The notes beneath the pieces were generated by a model. The model made no database searches and was not told where the DNA came from. It saw only the letters and a program-made list of their open reading frames with translations. The translations under genes were made by a program, and so were the position numbers. This document shows, in pieces, positions 35,854 through 44,510 of a stretch of DNA of 64,000 bases. The stretch's first letter is position 1; the number at the start of each line of letters is the position of its first letter. Source of the DNA: Candidatus Bipolaricaulota bacterium (GTDB taxonomy: Bacteria > Bipolaricaulota > Bipolaricaulia > Bipolaricaulales > Bipolaricaulaceae). Location: NCBI GenBank assembly GCA_025060415.1, contig JANXBT010000001.1:130313-194312 (forward strand), in the 5' to 3' direction.

Positions 35854-36935
35854 GCCTCCTCCTTTCGGGCCAGGCGCACCCGCCAGAACATGAGGAGGTC
35901 GAAGCTGATGAGGCAAAAGAGGACGAGGCCGTTGAAGACGCCGGTGATCTGGAAGGGCAGGCCGAGCGCGGTCTTCATGTAATCCCCGGCGGCGAAGATG
36001 AGGCCGAAAAGGAGGGCCGTGAGCACGGCGGTGAGGGGGCTGCCCCGGGCCAGCCAGGCCACGATGATCGCGGTGTACCCGTAGCCCATGGAGATGTGGC
36101 CGGGGCTGCGCAGCCGCCAGTGGATCCCGGCCACCTCGCCCACGCCCGCCAGGCCCGCCAGCCCCCCGGAAAGGAGCATCACCAGGGCGAACACGGCGGT
36201 GAAGTTGATGCCCGCGTAGCGCGCGGCCTCCGGGCTCTGCCCCACCACCCGCACCTCGTAGCCCAGCCGGGTGCGGGCCAACAGCCCGGTCACGACCAGG
36301 GCTGCAGCGATCCCCAACACCAGGGTGAGCCAGTGCACGCGCGTCCCCGGCAGGTAGGAAAGCCGCGCGGAGAGGGGGAAGGCGTCGGTGTAGGCGAAGC
36401 CGCGCATGGTCGGCCCCTTCCAGGGGCCGTGCACCAGCCACTCCACGATGTAGGCCATGACGTAGTTGAGCATGAGGGTGGAGATCACGTCGTTCACGGC
36501 GAGCTTGACCCGCAGGAGGGCGGGGATCACCGCCCAAACCCCGCCCGCCAGGAACCCCAGGAGGAACATGAGGGGGAGGCGCCAGCCCTCGGGGACGGGG
36601 AGGAACAGGGCCACGCCGGTGGCGGCCACGGCCCCCGCCAAGAGCTGCCCCTCGGCCCCGATGTTCCAGAACCGGGCCCGGAAGGCGAGGGTCAGCCCCA
36701 CCCCGCACAGGATGAGGGGGATGGCCCGGCGCAGCACCTCCGAAAAGCTCGGCCACGTGCCGAACAGGCCCCGGCCGATCTGGGCGTAGGCCTGCCAGGG
36801 GTTGCGCCCATACCCGTAGAACACGGCGGAGGCCAGCAGGAGGGCGAAGAGCACGGCGGCCAGGGAGACGCCGAGGACGGCCAGCCGGGAGGGCACCAAG
36901 CGCGGCTCGAACACCAAAGGCCCCAAGCGCCTCAT
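35820..36935 (-). CDS. Nucleoside-type ABC transporter permease (first subunit)
   Basis: The 371-residue permease has multiple predicted helices and the family motif FRARFWNIGAEGQLLAGA together with VRVVGQSPEAARYAGI in the cytosolic loop that contacts the ATPase. This matches NupP/YufP. Its ATG overlaps the ATPase stop as ATGA, which fixes the start and implies coupled translation. With the next gene it would form the heterodimeric membrane channel. Confidence 0.9.
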   Translation of the reverse strand: MRRLGPLVFEPRLVPSRLAVLGVSLAAVLFALLLASAVFYGYGRNPWQAYAQIGRGLFGTWPSFSEVLRRAIPLILCGVGLTLAFRARFWNIGAEGQLLAGAVAATGVALFLPVPEGWRLPLMFLLGFLAGGVWAVIPALLRVKLAVNDVISTLMLNYVMAYIVEWLVHGPWKGPTMRGFAYTDAFPLSARLSYLPGTRVHWLTLVLGIAAALVVTGLLARTRLGYEVRVVGQSPEAARYAGINFTAVFALVMLLSGGLAGLAGVGEVAGIHWRLRSPGHISMGYGYTAIIVAWLARGSPLTAVLTALLFGLIFAAGDYMKTALGLPFQITGVFNGLVLFCLISFDLLMFWRVRLARKEEAWTGSTGSSAR

Positions 36936-38497
36936 ATCCCCTCGCTTCGCACCGCCAAACGGCGCTCGCCCGCCATCATGAGCCCGATCTCCTCCAGGCT
37001 TGCCTCCCCGGCGGGCACGATCCCCATGATCTCCCCACGGAACATCACGGCGATGCGGTCCGCCAGCTCCAGGATCTCCTCGAGGTCCTCGGACACGAGG
37101 AGCACGGCCGCGCCCTCCTCCCGCTGGCGCAGGAGAAGCTGGCGGATCTGCTCCGTGGCGCCCACGTCCAGGCCGTAGGTGGGGTGGGCGGCGATGACCA
37201 CCGCGGGCTTCCCCGAAAGCTCCCGGGCCAGGATGAGCCGCTGGATGTTCCCTCCCGAGAGGAGTTTCGCGGGCGTGCGGAGGCTCGGGGTCATGATGGC
37301 GTAGTCCTCCACGGCCTTTTGGGCGAAGGCGCGCACGGCCTTGGGGCGGAGGAGGCCCCTCCAGCAGAAGGGCGGCCGGTGGTGCCTTTTGAGCACGAGG
37401 TTTTCCTCCACGGAGAGGGCGGGGACGATGCCCATGCGGATCCGCTCCTCCGGCACGTGGGCGCAGCCCAGGTCCGAGAGGAGGCGGGGCGAGCGGTTGG
37501 TCACGTCCCGGCCGAGGAGGACGATGCGCCCCCGCTCGGCCCGCCGCAGCCCCGTGAGGACCTCCACCAGCTCGCGCTGCCCGTTCCCTGCCACCCCCGC
37601 GATCCCCAGGATCTCCCCGCGGCACACCCGGAAGGTCACGCCCCGGAGGGCCCAGAGGCCCCGGTCGTTGCGGGCGTGGAGGTCCTCCACGAGAAGGGCC
37701 TCCTCGCCGGGGCGGCAGGTGCCCTTGCGGAGGCGGAACACCACCTCCCGGCCCACCATCATGCGGGCCAGCTCGGCCTTGTTCGTCTCGGCGGCCAAGA
37801 CCGTGCCCACCACCCGCCCGCGGCGCATCACCGTGATGCGGTCCGCCACCGAAAGGACCTCGTCGAGTTTATGGGAGATGAAGATGATCCCGTGCCCTTC
37901 CGCCTTCATGCGGGCGAGGACCTTGAAGAGCTCCTGGGCTTCTTGAGGGGTGAGGACGCTGGTGGGCTCGTCCAGGATGAGGACCTCCGCCCCGCGGATG
38001 AGGGCCTTGAGGATCTCCACGCGCTGCTGCTCCCCGGCGGAGAGCTCCCAGACCCGGCGGTCGGGGTCCACGGGGAGGCCGTAGCGTTGAGAGAGCTCCC
38101 GGAGCTTGCGGCCGATGGCCCGGGCCGGGGCCCAAAACGGCGTGCCCGCCAGCCCCAGGGCCACGTTCTCCGCCACCGTGTGGGGCAGGACGAGCTTGAA
38201 GTGCTGGTGGACCATGCCGATGCCCAGCTGGATGGCCTCCCGCGGGGAGCGGATGTCCACGCGCCTTCCTTTCACCCAGATCTCGCCGGAATCCGGCCGG
38301 TAGAGGCCGTAGAGGATGTTCATGAGGGTGGTTTTGCCCGCGCCGTTTTCGCCAAGGAGGGCGTGGATTTCGCCGGCGTGGAGCGCGAAGGTCACGCGGT
38401 CGTTGGCCACAACCCCAGGGAAGCGCTTGGTGATGTCTTTGAGGAGCACGAGCGGGGGGTGGGCGTCCGGGGTTGGGGCGTGGACCGGGCCCACCAT
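36932..38497 (-). CDS. Nucleoside-type ABC transporter ATPase (two ABC domains)
   Basis: The 521-residue protein holds two ABC modules. The first has Walker A GENGAGKTT, signature LSAGEQQRVEILKAL and Walker B VLILDEPTSVL. The second has the degenerate loop GVAGNGQRELVE, signature LSGGNIQRLILAREL and an altered Walker B region, AHPTYGLDVGA. This is the YufO/RbsA-like arrangement. It heads the transporter operon. TTGACC-18-TATACT lies 8 nt before its ATG without an SD, so the mRNA is probably leaderless. The promoter faces away from the xdh genes across an 86-nt region that holds palindromes. Confidence 0.93.
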   Translation of the reverse strand: MVGPVHAPTPDAHPPLVLLKDITKRFPGVVANDRVTFALHAGEIHALLGENGAGKTTLMNILYGLYRPDSGEIWVKGRRVDIRSPREAIQLGIGMVHQHFKLVLPHTVAENVALGLAGTPFWAPARAIGRKLRELSQRYGLPVDPDRRVWELSAGEQQRVEILKALIRGAEVLILDEPTSVLTPQEAQELFKVLARMKAEGHGIIFISHKLDEVLSVADRITVMRRGRVVGTVLAAETNKAELARMMVGREVVFRLRKGTCRPGEEALLVEDLHARNDRGLWALRGVTFRVCRGEILGIAGVAGNGQRELVEVLTGLRRAERGRIVLLGRDVTNRSPRLLSDLGCAHVPEERIRMGIVPALSVEENLVLKRHHRPPFCWRGLLRPKAVRAFAQKAVEDYAIMTPSLRTPAKLLSGGNIQRLILARELSGKPAVVIAAHPTYGLDVGATEQIRQLLLRQREEGAAVLLVSEDLEEILELADRIAVMFRGEIMGIVPAGEASLEEIGLMMAGERRLAVRSEGI

Positions 38498-38505
38498 GGT
38501 AGCCC

Positions 38506-38535
38506 AGTATAGCCCCGGGGCGGGTTGACGGTCAA
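38506..38535 (-). promoter_or_regulatory. Promoter of the BMP transporter operon
   Basis: TTGACC (38535-38530) and TATACT (38511-38506) are 18 nt apart, and the -10 box ends 8 nt before the ATG. This is among the best-scoring promoters in the window. Confidence 0.7.
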
Positions 38536-38546
38536 GTTGTCTTACA
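38525..38546. promoter_or_regulatory. Candidate operator between the two purine-island promoters
   Basis: TTGAC-G-GTCAA (38525-38535) covers the -35 box of the minus-strand promoter, and TGT-CTT-ACA (38538-38546) covers the -35 box of the plus-strand promoter. Inverted repeats at both -35 boxes are suitable sites for a shared regulator, for example of the GntR or LacI type. No regulator gene is present nearby. Confidence 0.4.
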
Positions 38547-38566
38547 GGCCGGGGGGCGGCTATACT
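38537..38566 (+). promoter_or_regulatory. Promoter of the xdh operon
   Basis: TTGTCT (38537-38542) and TATACT (38561-38566) are 18 nt apart. The short leader holds AAGGAGG (38573-38579) before the GTG start at 38584. Confidence 0.6.
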
Positions 38567-38583
38567 CCCGCCAAGGAGGCGCG

Positions 38584-39453
38584 GTGCGGCTGCGGGGCGT
38601 GCGGCGCTACCACTGGGCCCGGGATGTGGACGAGGCCCTCTCCCTCCTCGCCGCCTACCAGGGCAAGGGCGCGCTCCTCGCCGGCGGGGTGGACCTCGCC
38701 CGCTCCCCCCGCACGGACCTCGAGGGCCTCATCGACATCACCGGGATCGGCCTCACCTACCTCCGCGCGGAGGCCGCCGGCCTGCGCCTGGGCGCCACCA
38801 CCACCTTAGCGGAGGTCCTCGGCCACCCCCAGGCGGAGGGGTACGCCGGGGGGATCCTCCGGGAGACCCTGCGCCAGGTGGCCTACCCGGCCCTGCGCCA
38901 CATGGCCACCCTGGGCGGCGCGGTCGTCTCCGCCCACCCCTGGGCGGACATCCCCACCCTGCTCGTGGCCCTGGGCGCGGAGGTGCGCTACCGAAGCGCC
39001 GAGGGCGAGAAGCGCGCGCCCCTGGAGGACCTGTACGGCACGGACTTCCGCCGGGTCTTCCGGGAGAGCGTCCTTTTGGAGGTGGTCCTTCCGGCGTGGG
39101 CGGGCGCCTTCGCCTTCGAGAAGATCGGGCGCAACGCCGGGGACATCGCCCTCCTCAACGTGTGCGCCGGGCTGGGGCTAGTGGAGGGGAGGATCGCCTG
39201 GGCGCGGGTCGCCGTGGGAGGCCGGCCCGAGCGGGGCGAGCGGCTCCCCTGGCTGGAGGGGATGCTCGTGGGCGAGCGGCCCAGCCCGGCCCTGTGGGAG
39301 CGGGCGGCGGAGGAGGTGCGCGCCCGCCTGGAGGTGGGGAGCGATCGGCGGGCCTCGGCGGAGTGGCGGCGGGAGGTGGCCGGGGTCCTGGTGCGCCGGG
39401 CCCTCCTGCGCGCCGCGGGAAAGGCGGCCCTGTGCGCGTCTACTTCGAGCTGA
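38584..39453 (+). CDS. Xanthine dehydrogenase-type FAD subunit (second set)
   Basis: The 289-residue FAD protein has LLAGGVDLARS near residues 33-43, RLGATTTLAEVLGHP, the flavin motif LRHMATLGGAVVSAHPWAD (in part MATLGGAV) and the C-terminal FEKIGRNAGDIALLNV. It is the medium subunit of the XdhABC-type hydroxylase. The GTG start is preceded by AAGGAGG. The gene overlaps the 2Fe-2S gene by 22 nt. It is only moderately similar by eye to the medium subunit at 25888-26739, with different flavin-loop residues (VSAHPWAD versus VTASPAGD). Confidence 0.9.
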   Translation: MRLRGVRRYHWARDVDEALSLLAAYQGKGALLAGGVDLARSPRTDLEGLIDITGIGLTYLRAEAAGLRLGATTTLAEVLGHPQAEGYAGGILRETLRQVAYPALRHMATLGGAVVSAHPWADIPTLLVALGAEVRYRSAEGEKRAPLEDLYGTDFRRVFRESVLLEVVLPAWAGAFAFEKIGRNAGDIALLNVCAGLGLVEGRIAWARVAVGGRPERGERLPWLEGMLVGERPSPALWERAAEEVRARLEVGSDRRASAEWRREVAGVLVRRALLRAAGKAALCASTSS

Positions 39454-39905
39454 ACGGGAAACCCCAGTACGTGGAGGTCAAACCCGGGGAGTCCCTCCTT
39501 GCCCTCCTGCGCCGGTTGGGCATGAAATCGGTGAAGGAGGGCTGCGGCATGGGCGAATGCGGCACGTGCACGGTGCTCCTCGAGGGGAAGCCCGTGCGCT
39601 CCTGCCTCACCTTCGCCCCCAAGGTCCAGGGGAAGCGGGTCACCACCGTGGAGGGCTTGGGCAGCGTGAACGACCCCCACCCCTTGCAGCGGGCGTTCGT
39701 GGAGGCGGGGGCAGTGCAGTGCGGCTTTTGCACGCCCGGCATGATCCTCACCGCCTACGCCCTCCTGGAGGAGAACCCGGACCCCACGCCGCAGGAGGTG
39801 CGGGAGTACTTGGTGGGGAACCTCTGCCGCTGCACGGGCTACAAAAAGATCGTGGACGCCGTGCTCTTGGCGGCGCAATGGAAGAGGGAGGGGCAATGGC
39901 GGTGA
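39432..39905 (+). CDS. Xanthine dehydrogenase-type 2Fe-2S subunit (second set)
   Basis: The 157-residue subunit has the first cluster motif CGMGECGTCTVLLEGK plus RSCLTFA and the second cluster motif QCGFCTPG ... NLCRCTGY. The GTG at 39432 overlaps the end of the FAD subunit gene, and its own stop overlaps the large-subunit ATG by 10 nt, so the three subunits are tightly coupled. It passes electrons from the molybdenum site to FAD. Confidence 0.94.
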   Translation: MRVYFELNGKPQYVEVKPGESLLALLRRLGMKSVKEGCGMGECGTCTVLLEGKPVRSCLTFAPKVQGKRVTTVEGLGSVNDPHPLQRAFVEAGAVQCGFCTPGMILTAYALLEENPDPTPQEVREYLVGNLCRCTGYKKIVDAVLLAAQWKREGQWR

Positions 39906-42223
39906 TCCTCGGCCGCGCGCGGGCGGTGGTGGGCCAAAACGTGCCCAAGGTGGACGGCATCCCCCTGGCCACGGGGCAGCCCAAGTTCACCCTGGACCTG
40001 GATTTCCCCGGCGCCCTGGTGGGCAAGATCCTGTACTCGCCGCACGCCCACGCGGAGATCCTGGCCATCGACACGAGCGAGGCGGAGAGGGTCCCGGGGG
40101 TCGCCTGCATCCTCCATTATGGGAACGTCCCGCGGGTGCCCTACACCACGGCCGGCCAGGGCTGGCCCGAGCCCTCGCCCTACGACACCGTGCTCTTCGA
40201 CCGGAAGGTGCGGTACGTGGGGGACCGGGTGGCCGCGGTGGCCGCGGAGACCGAGGAGGCCGCGCTCGAGGCCCTCCAAAAGATCCGGGTGGAGTACCGG
40301 ATCCTCCCCGCGGTGTTCACGATCGACGAGGCCCTGGCGCCCGGGGCGCCCATCATCCACGACGAGCCCGACGCCCAGGGGATCTACGACCCCCAGCGCA
40401 ACATCGCCGCGGCGGTGGATATCCCCATCGGGGACCTTGCGCGCGGGTTTGCCGAATCCGACGTGATCGTGGAGGAGACCTGCGAGATCCCCTACTCCCA
40501 GCACTGCGCCCTCGAGCCCCACTGCGTCCTGGCCTATTTCGATGAGGACGGGCGGCTCGTGCTCCGCACCTCCACCCAGGTGCCTTTTCACGTGCGGCGG
40601 ATCGTGTCCCGGGTGTTGGGGATCCCCCTTTCCCGCATCCGGGTGGTGAAGCCCCGCATCGGCGGGGGGTTCGGTTCCAAGCAAGAGGTCATCCTGGAGC
40701 CCGTGGCGGCGGCCCTGGCCCTGCGCACGGGCCGCCCCGTGCGGATGGCCCTGACCCGGGAGGAGGTCCTCGTCTCCACCCGCACCCGCCACCCCTACCG
40801 CGTGCGCGTGAAGCTCGGGGCCAAACGGGACGGCACCCTCCACGCCCTGGAGATGGAGGCCCTGGGGAACACCGGGGCCTACGGGGCCCACGCCGGCACC
40901 GTGCTCTACAACGTGGGCTCCAAATCCCTCCCCCTTTACAACAAGGCCCGCCACCTCCGCTTCCACGGGAAGGCGGTGTACACAAACCTCCCCGTGGCCG
41001 GGGCCTACCGCGGCTACGGGGCCACCCAGGCCTTCTTCGCCCTCGAGGTGGCCATGGACGAGCTCGCCGAGAAGCTGGGGATGGACCCCCTGGAGCTCCG
41101 CCTCAAGAACCACATCCGGGAGGGCGAGAGCTCGCCCATCTTTGAGAAGCTGGGGGAGGGGCGGGAGGGGAAGGCCCAGATCATCCGGTCCTGCAAGCTG
41201 GCGGAGGCCCTGCGCATCGGCGCGGAGCGCATCGGCTGGTACGAGAAGCGGCGGAACCCCCGGCGCGAGGGCCCCTGGGCCTACGGGGTGGGCCTGGCCT
41301 GCGCCATGCAGGGCTCGGGCATCACTGGGATCGACATGGCCGCGGCCACCCTCCTCATGAACGAGGACGGCTCCTTCCGCCTCCTGGTGGGGGCCACGGA
41401 CCTCGGCACGGGCTCGGACACCGTGCTGGCCCAGATCGCCGCGGAGGCCCTGGGGGTCCCCGTGGAGAAGGTCCTCGTCTACTCCTCGGACACGGACTTC
41501 ACGCCCTTCGACACCGGGGCCTACGCCTCCAGCACCACTTACGTCTCGGGGAACGCGGTCCTGCGCGCCGCGGAGGAGGTGAAGCGCCAGATCCTGGAGG
41601 TGGCCGCCGAGATGCTCGAGGAGCCCGTGGAGGGGCTCGTTCTGGAGCGGGAGCGCGTGGTGAGCCGGCGCACGGGGCGGTCCGTGTCCCTTGCCGAGGT
41701 GGGGCACCGGGCCACGTACGTGGCCAACCAGCGGCAGATCGGGGCCACCGCCTCCTTCGCCTGTCCAGAGTCGCCCCCGCCCTTCGCCGCCTTCTTCTGC
41801 GAGGTGGCCGTGGACACGGAGACGGGCGTGGTGCGGGTGGAGCGGTTCGTGGTCGTGGCCGATTGCGGCCAGCCCATCCACCCCAAGCTCGCCGAGGGGC
41901 AGCTGGAGGGCGCGGTGGTCCAAGGGATCGGCCACGCCCTCTATGAGGAGCTGCTCTTTTCCGAGCGGGGGAGCTGCGTGAACCGCAGTTTCTTCGATTA
42001 CCGCATCCCCACGGCTTTGGACGTGCCGGAGATCGAGGCTATCCTGGTGCCCTCGGAGGAGCCCACGGGGCCGTTCGGCGCCAAGTCCATCGCGGAGGTG
42101 GGGATCAACGGGCCTCTCCCCGCGATCTCCAACGCCATCTACCACGCGGTGGGGGTGCGGCTGACGCGCGCGCCCTTCACGCCGGAGCGCGTGCTCGCCG
42201 CCCTCAAGGCGAAGGGGCGCTAG
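39896..42223 (+). CDS. Xanthine dehydrogenase-type molybdopterin large subunit
   Basis: The 775-residue catalytic subunit binds molybdenum cofactor and hydroxylates a heterocycle with water as oxygen source. It shows VGDRVAAVAAETEEAA, RIGGGFGSKQE, the substrate-site GAYRGYGATQAFF with its arginine, GVGLACAMQGSGI, and the C-terminal PFGAKSIAEVGINGP containing the catalytic glutamate. No in-frame selenocysteine signal is seen. It is the only large subunit in the window, yet two sets of small and medium subunits exist. Xanthine, hypoxanthine or a related purine is likely from the SsnA, YgfK, Hpt and BMP context. Its 3' end overlaps tpiA by 20 nt. Confidence 0.93.
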   Translation: MAVILGRARAVVGQNVPKVDGIPLATGQPKFTLDLDFPGALVGKILYSPHAHAEILAIDTSEAERVPGVACILHYGNVPRVPYTTAGQGWPEPSPYDTVLFDRKVRYVGDRVAAVAAETEEAALEALQKIRVEYRILPAVFTIDEALAPGAPIIHDEPDAQGIYDPQRNIAAAVDIPIGDLARGFAESDVIVEETCEIPYSQHCALEPHCVLAYFDEDGRLVLRTSTQVPFHVRRIVSRVLGIPLSRIRVVKPRIGGGFGSKQEVILEPVAAALALRTGRPVRMALTREEVLVSTRTRHPYRVRVKLGAKRDGTLHALEMEALGNTGAYGAHAGTVLYNVGSKSLPLYNKARHLRFHGKAVYTNLPVAGAYRGYGATQAFFALEVAMDELAEKLGMDPLELRLKNHIREGESSPIFEKLGEGREGKAQIIRSCKLAEALRIGAERIGWYEKRRNPRREGPWAYGVGLACAMQGSGITGIDMAAATLLMNEDGSFRLLVGATDLGTGSDTVLAQIAAEALGVPVEKVLVYSSDTDFTPFDTGAYASSTTYVSGNAVLRAAEEVKRQILEVAAEMLEEPVEGLVLERERVVSRRTGRSVSLAEVGHRATYVANQRQIGATASFACPESPPPFAAFFCEVAVDTETGVVRVERFVVVADCGQPIHPKLAEGQLEGAVVQGIGHALYEELLFSERGSCVNRSFFDYRIPTALDVPEIEAILVPSEEPTGPFGAKSIAEVGINGPLPAISNAIYHAVGVRLTRAPFTPERVLAALKAKGR

Positions 42224-42959
42224 CGGAGAGGGCGATCCTCCAGAAGCTTTCGGGGTCCAGGGAGGCCCCGCCCACCAGCGCCCCCTGGATCTCCGGAAGC
42301 CCCAGGAACTCCCGGGCGTTCTCGGGCTTCACCGAGCCCCCGTATTGGATGCGCACCTCCTCCCCTAGGGGCCCGTAGCGCGCCAAAAGCCACGCCCGGA
42401 TGCGGCGCGCCATGGCCTGCGCGTCCTGGGGGTGGGCGGGGACGCCCGTGCCGATGGCCCAAACGGGCTCGTAGGCGATGACCAAGGGGCCGGAAAGCCC
42501 ATCGCCCAGGGCCGCCGAAAGCTGGCGCTCCACCACCTCCCACGCCCGTCCCGCCCGCCGCTCCTCCAGGGTCTCGCCCACGCACAGGATGGGGACAAGG
42601 CCGTAGGCCCACGCGGCCCGCACCTTTTCGGCCACGAAGGCGTCGGCCTCCCCGAAGAGGCGGCGGCGCTCGGAGTGGCCGCAGATCACGTACTTCACCC
42701 CGAGGTCCGCCAGCTGGTACATGGAGACCTCGCCGGTGAAGGCGCCCTCCCGTTGGGGGTGGCCGTTTTGGGCGCCCAGGGCGATGGGGGTGCCGGCCAG
42801 GAGCTCGGCCGCCCGGGCCAGGGCCGTGAACGGCGGGCACACCGCAAGCTCCACCGGCGGCTCCGCCCCCACCAGCGCCAAAAGGCGCCGCAGGTACTCC
42901 TCCGTCTCCCGCAGGGTCTTGTGCATCTTCCAGTTCGCGGCCACCAGGGGCTTGGGCAT
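42204..42959 (-). CDS. tpiA: Triosephosphate isomerase
   Basis: TpiA interconverts dihydroxyacetone phosphate and glyceraldehyde-3-phosphate. The 251-residue product has VAANWKMHK (catalytic lysine), VICGHSERR (catalytic histidine), [13 protein letters not shown] (catalytic glutamate) and the phosphate loop [17 protein letters not shown] 42959 was chosen because AAAGGAGG precedes it. Its tail overlaps the convergent large xdh subunit gene by 20 nt. Its promoter interlocks with that of the divergent slipin gene. Confidence 0.96.
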   Translation of the reverse strand: MPKPLVAANWKMHKTLRETEEYLRRLLALVGAEPPVELAVCPPFTALARAAELLAGTPIALGAQNGHPQREGAFTGEVSMYQLADLGVKYVICGHSERRRLFGEADAFVAEKVRAAWAYGLVPILCVGETLEERRAGRAWEVVERQLSAALGDGLSGPLVIAYEPVWAIGTGVPAHPQDAQAMARRIRAWLLARYGPLGEEVRIQYGGSVKPENAREFLGLPEIQGALVGGASLDPESFWRIALSASAPSP

Positions 42960-42970
42960 GCGGGCCTCCT

Positions 42971-42999
42971 TTGGCAAGGGGATGGTAGGCGTCTATCAT
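42971..42999 (+). promoter_or_regulatory. Slipin promoter, interlocked with tpiA promoter
   Basis: TTGGCA (42971-42976) and TATCAT (42994-42999) are 17 nt apart and lead into the slipin gene at 43021. Confidence 0.7.
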
Positions 43000-43010
43000 G
43001 GGCCTGCCAA
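42982..43010 (-). promoter_or_regulatory. tpiA promoter, interlocked with slipin promoter
   Basis: TTGGCA (43010-43005) and TACCAT (42987-42982) are 17 nt apart on the minus strand. They occupy the same DNA as the slipin promoter, so one polymerase would block the other. Confidence 0.65.
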
Positions 43011-43020
43011 GGAGGTGCCA

Positions 43021-43776
43021 ATGGTGGGCGTATTTTGGGCGGCGATCCTGGCGGCGCTGGTGCTCCTGTTTTTGGCCAGCGCCATCCGCGTCGTGCGGGA
43101 GTACGAGCGTGGGGTGATCTTCCGCTTGGGGCGCCTGGTAGGCGCGAAGGGGCCCGGCCTCTTCTTCATCATCCCCTTCGTGGACAAGATGGTGAAGGTG
43201 GACCTGCGCACCGTGACCCTGGACGTGCCCCCGCAAGAGGTCATCACCAAGGACAACGTGCCCGTGCACGTCAACGCCGTGGTGTACTTCCGGGTGGTGG
43301 ACCCCACCGCCGCGGTGGTGGAGGTCCTGGACTACGTGGAGGCCACGCGCCAGATCTCCATGACCACCCTGCGCTCCATCGTGGGAAAATCCGAGCTGGA
43401 CGAGCTTCTTTCGGAGCGGGAGCGCCTGAACCGTGAGCTCCAGCGGATCATCGACGAGCACACCGACCCCTGGGGGATCAAGGTCATCACCGTGGAGATC
43501 AAGGACGTGAAGATCCCGGCGGAGATGCAGCGGGCCATCGCCCGGCAGGCCGAGGCCGAGCGGGAGCGGCGCAGCAAGATCATCCACGCCGAAGGGGAGC
43601 TGCAGGCCGCGGAGAAGCTGCGGGAGGCCGCGGCCATCATGCAGCAGTCGCCGAGCGCCCTACAGCTGCGCTACCTCCAGACCCTCACGGAGATCTCCGC
43701 GGAGAAGACCAACACCATCGTGTTCCCCCTCCCCTTGGAGCTTCTGGACGCACTGCGGCGGCGGGACGAGCGGTGA
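43021..43776 (+). CDS. Slipin (stomatin/SPFH/PHB family)
   Basis: The 251-residue product has an N-terminal membrane helix ([18 protein letters not shown]) followed by the SPFH domain: [41 protein letters not shown] (in part) and [18 protein letters not shown], then a charged coiled coil ([18 protein letters not shown]). Slipins oligomerise on membranes and often associate with NfeD proteases; no nfeD is adjacent here. ATG 43021 is preceded by AAGGAGG. The MBL gene downstream overlaps its stop as GTGA. Confidence 0.92.
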   Translation: MVGVFWAAILAALVLLFLASAIRVVREYERGVIFRLGRLVGAKGPGLFFIIPFVDKMVKVDLRTVTLDVPPQEVITKDNVPVHVNAVVYFRVVDPTAAVVEVLDYVEATRQISMTTLRSIVGKSELDELLSERERLNRELQRIIDEHTDPWGIKVITVEIKDVKIPAEMQRAIARQAEAERERRSKIIHAEGELQAAEKLREAAAIMQQSPSALQLRYLQTLTEISAEKTNTIVFPLPLELLDALRRRDER

Positions 43777-44510
43777 GGCTGTGCGTTTTGGGGAGCGGCT
43801 CCGCAGGGAACGCCCTCCTTGTGGAGGGCCCGGAGGGGCCGGTGCTTGTGGACTGTGGCCTCCTTTGGTCGGAGCTCGTCGCGCGGGCCAAGCGGGCCGG
43901 CCTCTCCCTCACCGGGCTCCGCTACGTCCTCCTGACCCATGAGCACGCCGACCACGCGCGGGGTTTAGCGTCGCTGCGCCGCCGCGGGGTGAAGGTGGTG
44001 GCCAGCGCCGGCACCCTGCGCGCCCTGGGGGTGCGGGGCCTGGTGGCGGAGCCCGGCCTCGAGGTCGCCGGGATCCGCCTCTTCCCCATCCCCCTCCCCC
44101 ACGACGCCCGCGAGCCCCTGGGCTTCCGCCTGGAGTGCGCGGGCCTACGGATCGGGGTGGTCACGGACCTGGGCCGGGTGACCCCGCCGGTGCTGGAGTC
44201 CCTCAAGGGCTGCGCACTCCTGGTGTTCGAGTCCAACCATGATCTCGCGATGCTCCTCACCGGCCCCTATCCCTGGCCGTTGAAGATGCGGATCCTGGGG
44301 CCCCTGGGGCATCTGGCCAACGACGAGGCCGCCCAGGCCCTGCGGGCCTTAAGGGATTGGGCCCAGACCGTGTTCCTGGCCCACCTTTCCCAGGAGAACA
44401 ACCGGCCGGAGCTCGCCCTGGAGACGGTGGCCCAGGCCCTGAACGGCTGGAAGGGCCACCTCCTCTTGACCTATCCCGATCGGCCCAGCGCCGTGTTCGC
44501 CTCCGGGTAG
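43773..44510 (+). CDS. MBL-fold metallo-hydrolase (WalJ/YycJ-like)
   Basis: The 245-residue product has the metal-binding motif [15 protein letters not shown], starts [17 protein letters not shown] and ends with LLTYPDRPS. Conserved later residues include VTDLGRVTP and FESNHD, as in YycJ/WalJ proteins, which are dinuclear-metal phosphodiesterase-like 5'-3' exonuclease candidates of the beta-lactamase fold. GTG 43773 overlaps the slipin stop codon, so the two are cotranscribed. Its last 40 nt overlap the convergent ftsI gene. Confidence 0.88.
   Translation: MRLCVLGSGSAGNALLVEGPEGPVLVDCGLLWSELVARAKRAGLSLTGLRYVLLTHEHADHARGLASLRRRGVKVVASAGTLRALGVRGLVAEPGLEVAGIRLFPIPLPHDAREPLGFRLECAGLRIGVVTDLGRVTPPVLESLKGCALLVFESNHDLAMLLTGPYPWPLKMRILGPLGHLANDEAAQALRALRDWAQTVFLAHLSQENNRPELALETVAQALNGWKGHLLLTYPDRPSAVFASG

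Noticed and set aside
39896-42223. Selenocysteine-containing hydroxylase
   Set aside because: The reading frame has no in-frame UGA, and no SECIS-like element was looked for beyond the frame check. Labile selenium cannot be seen in sequence.
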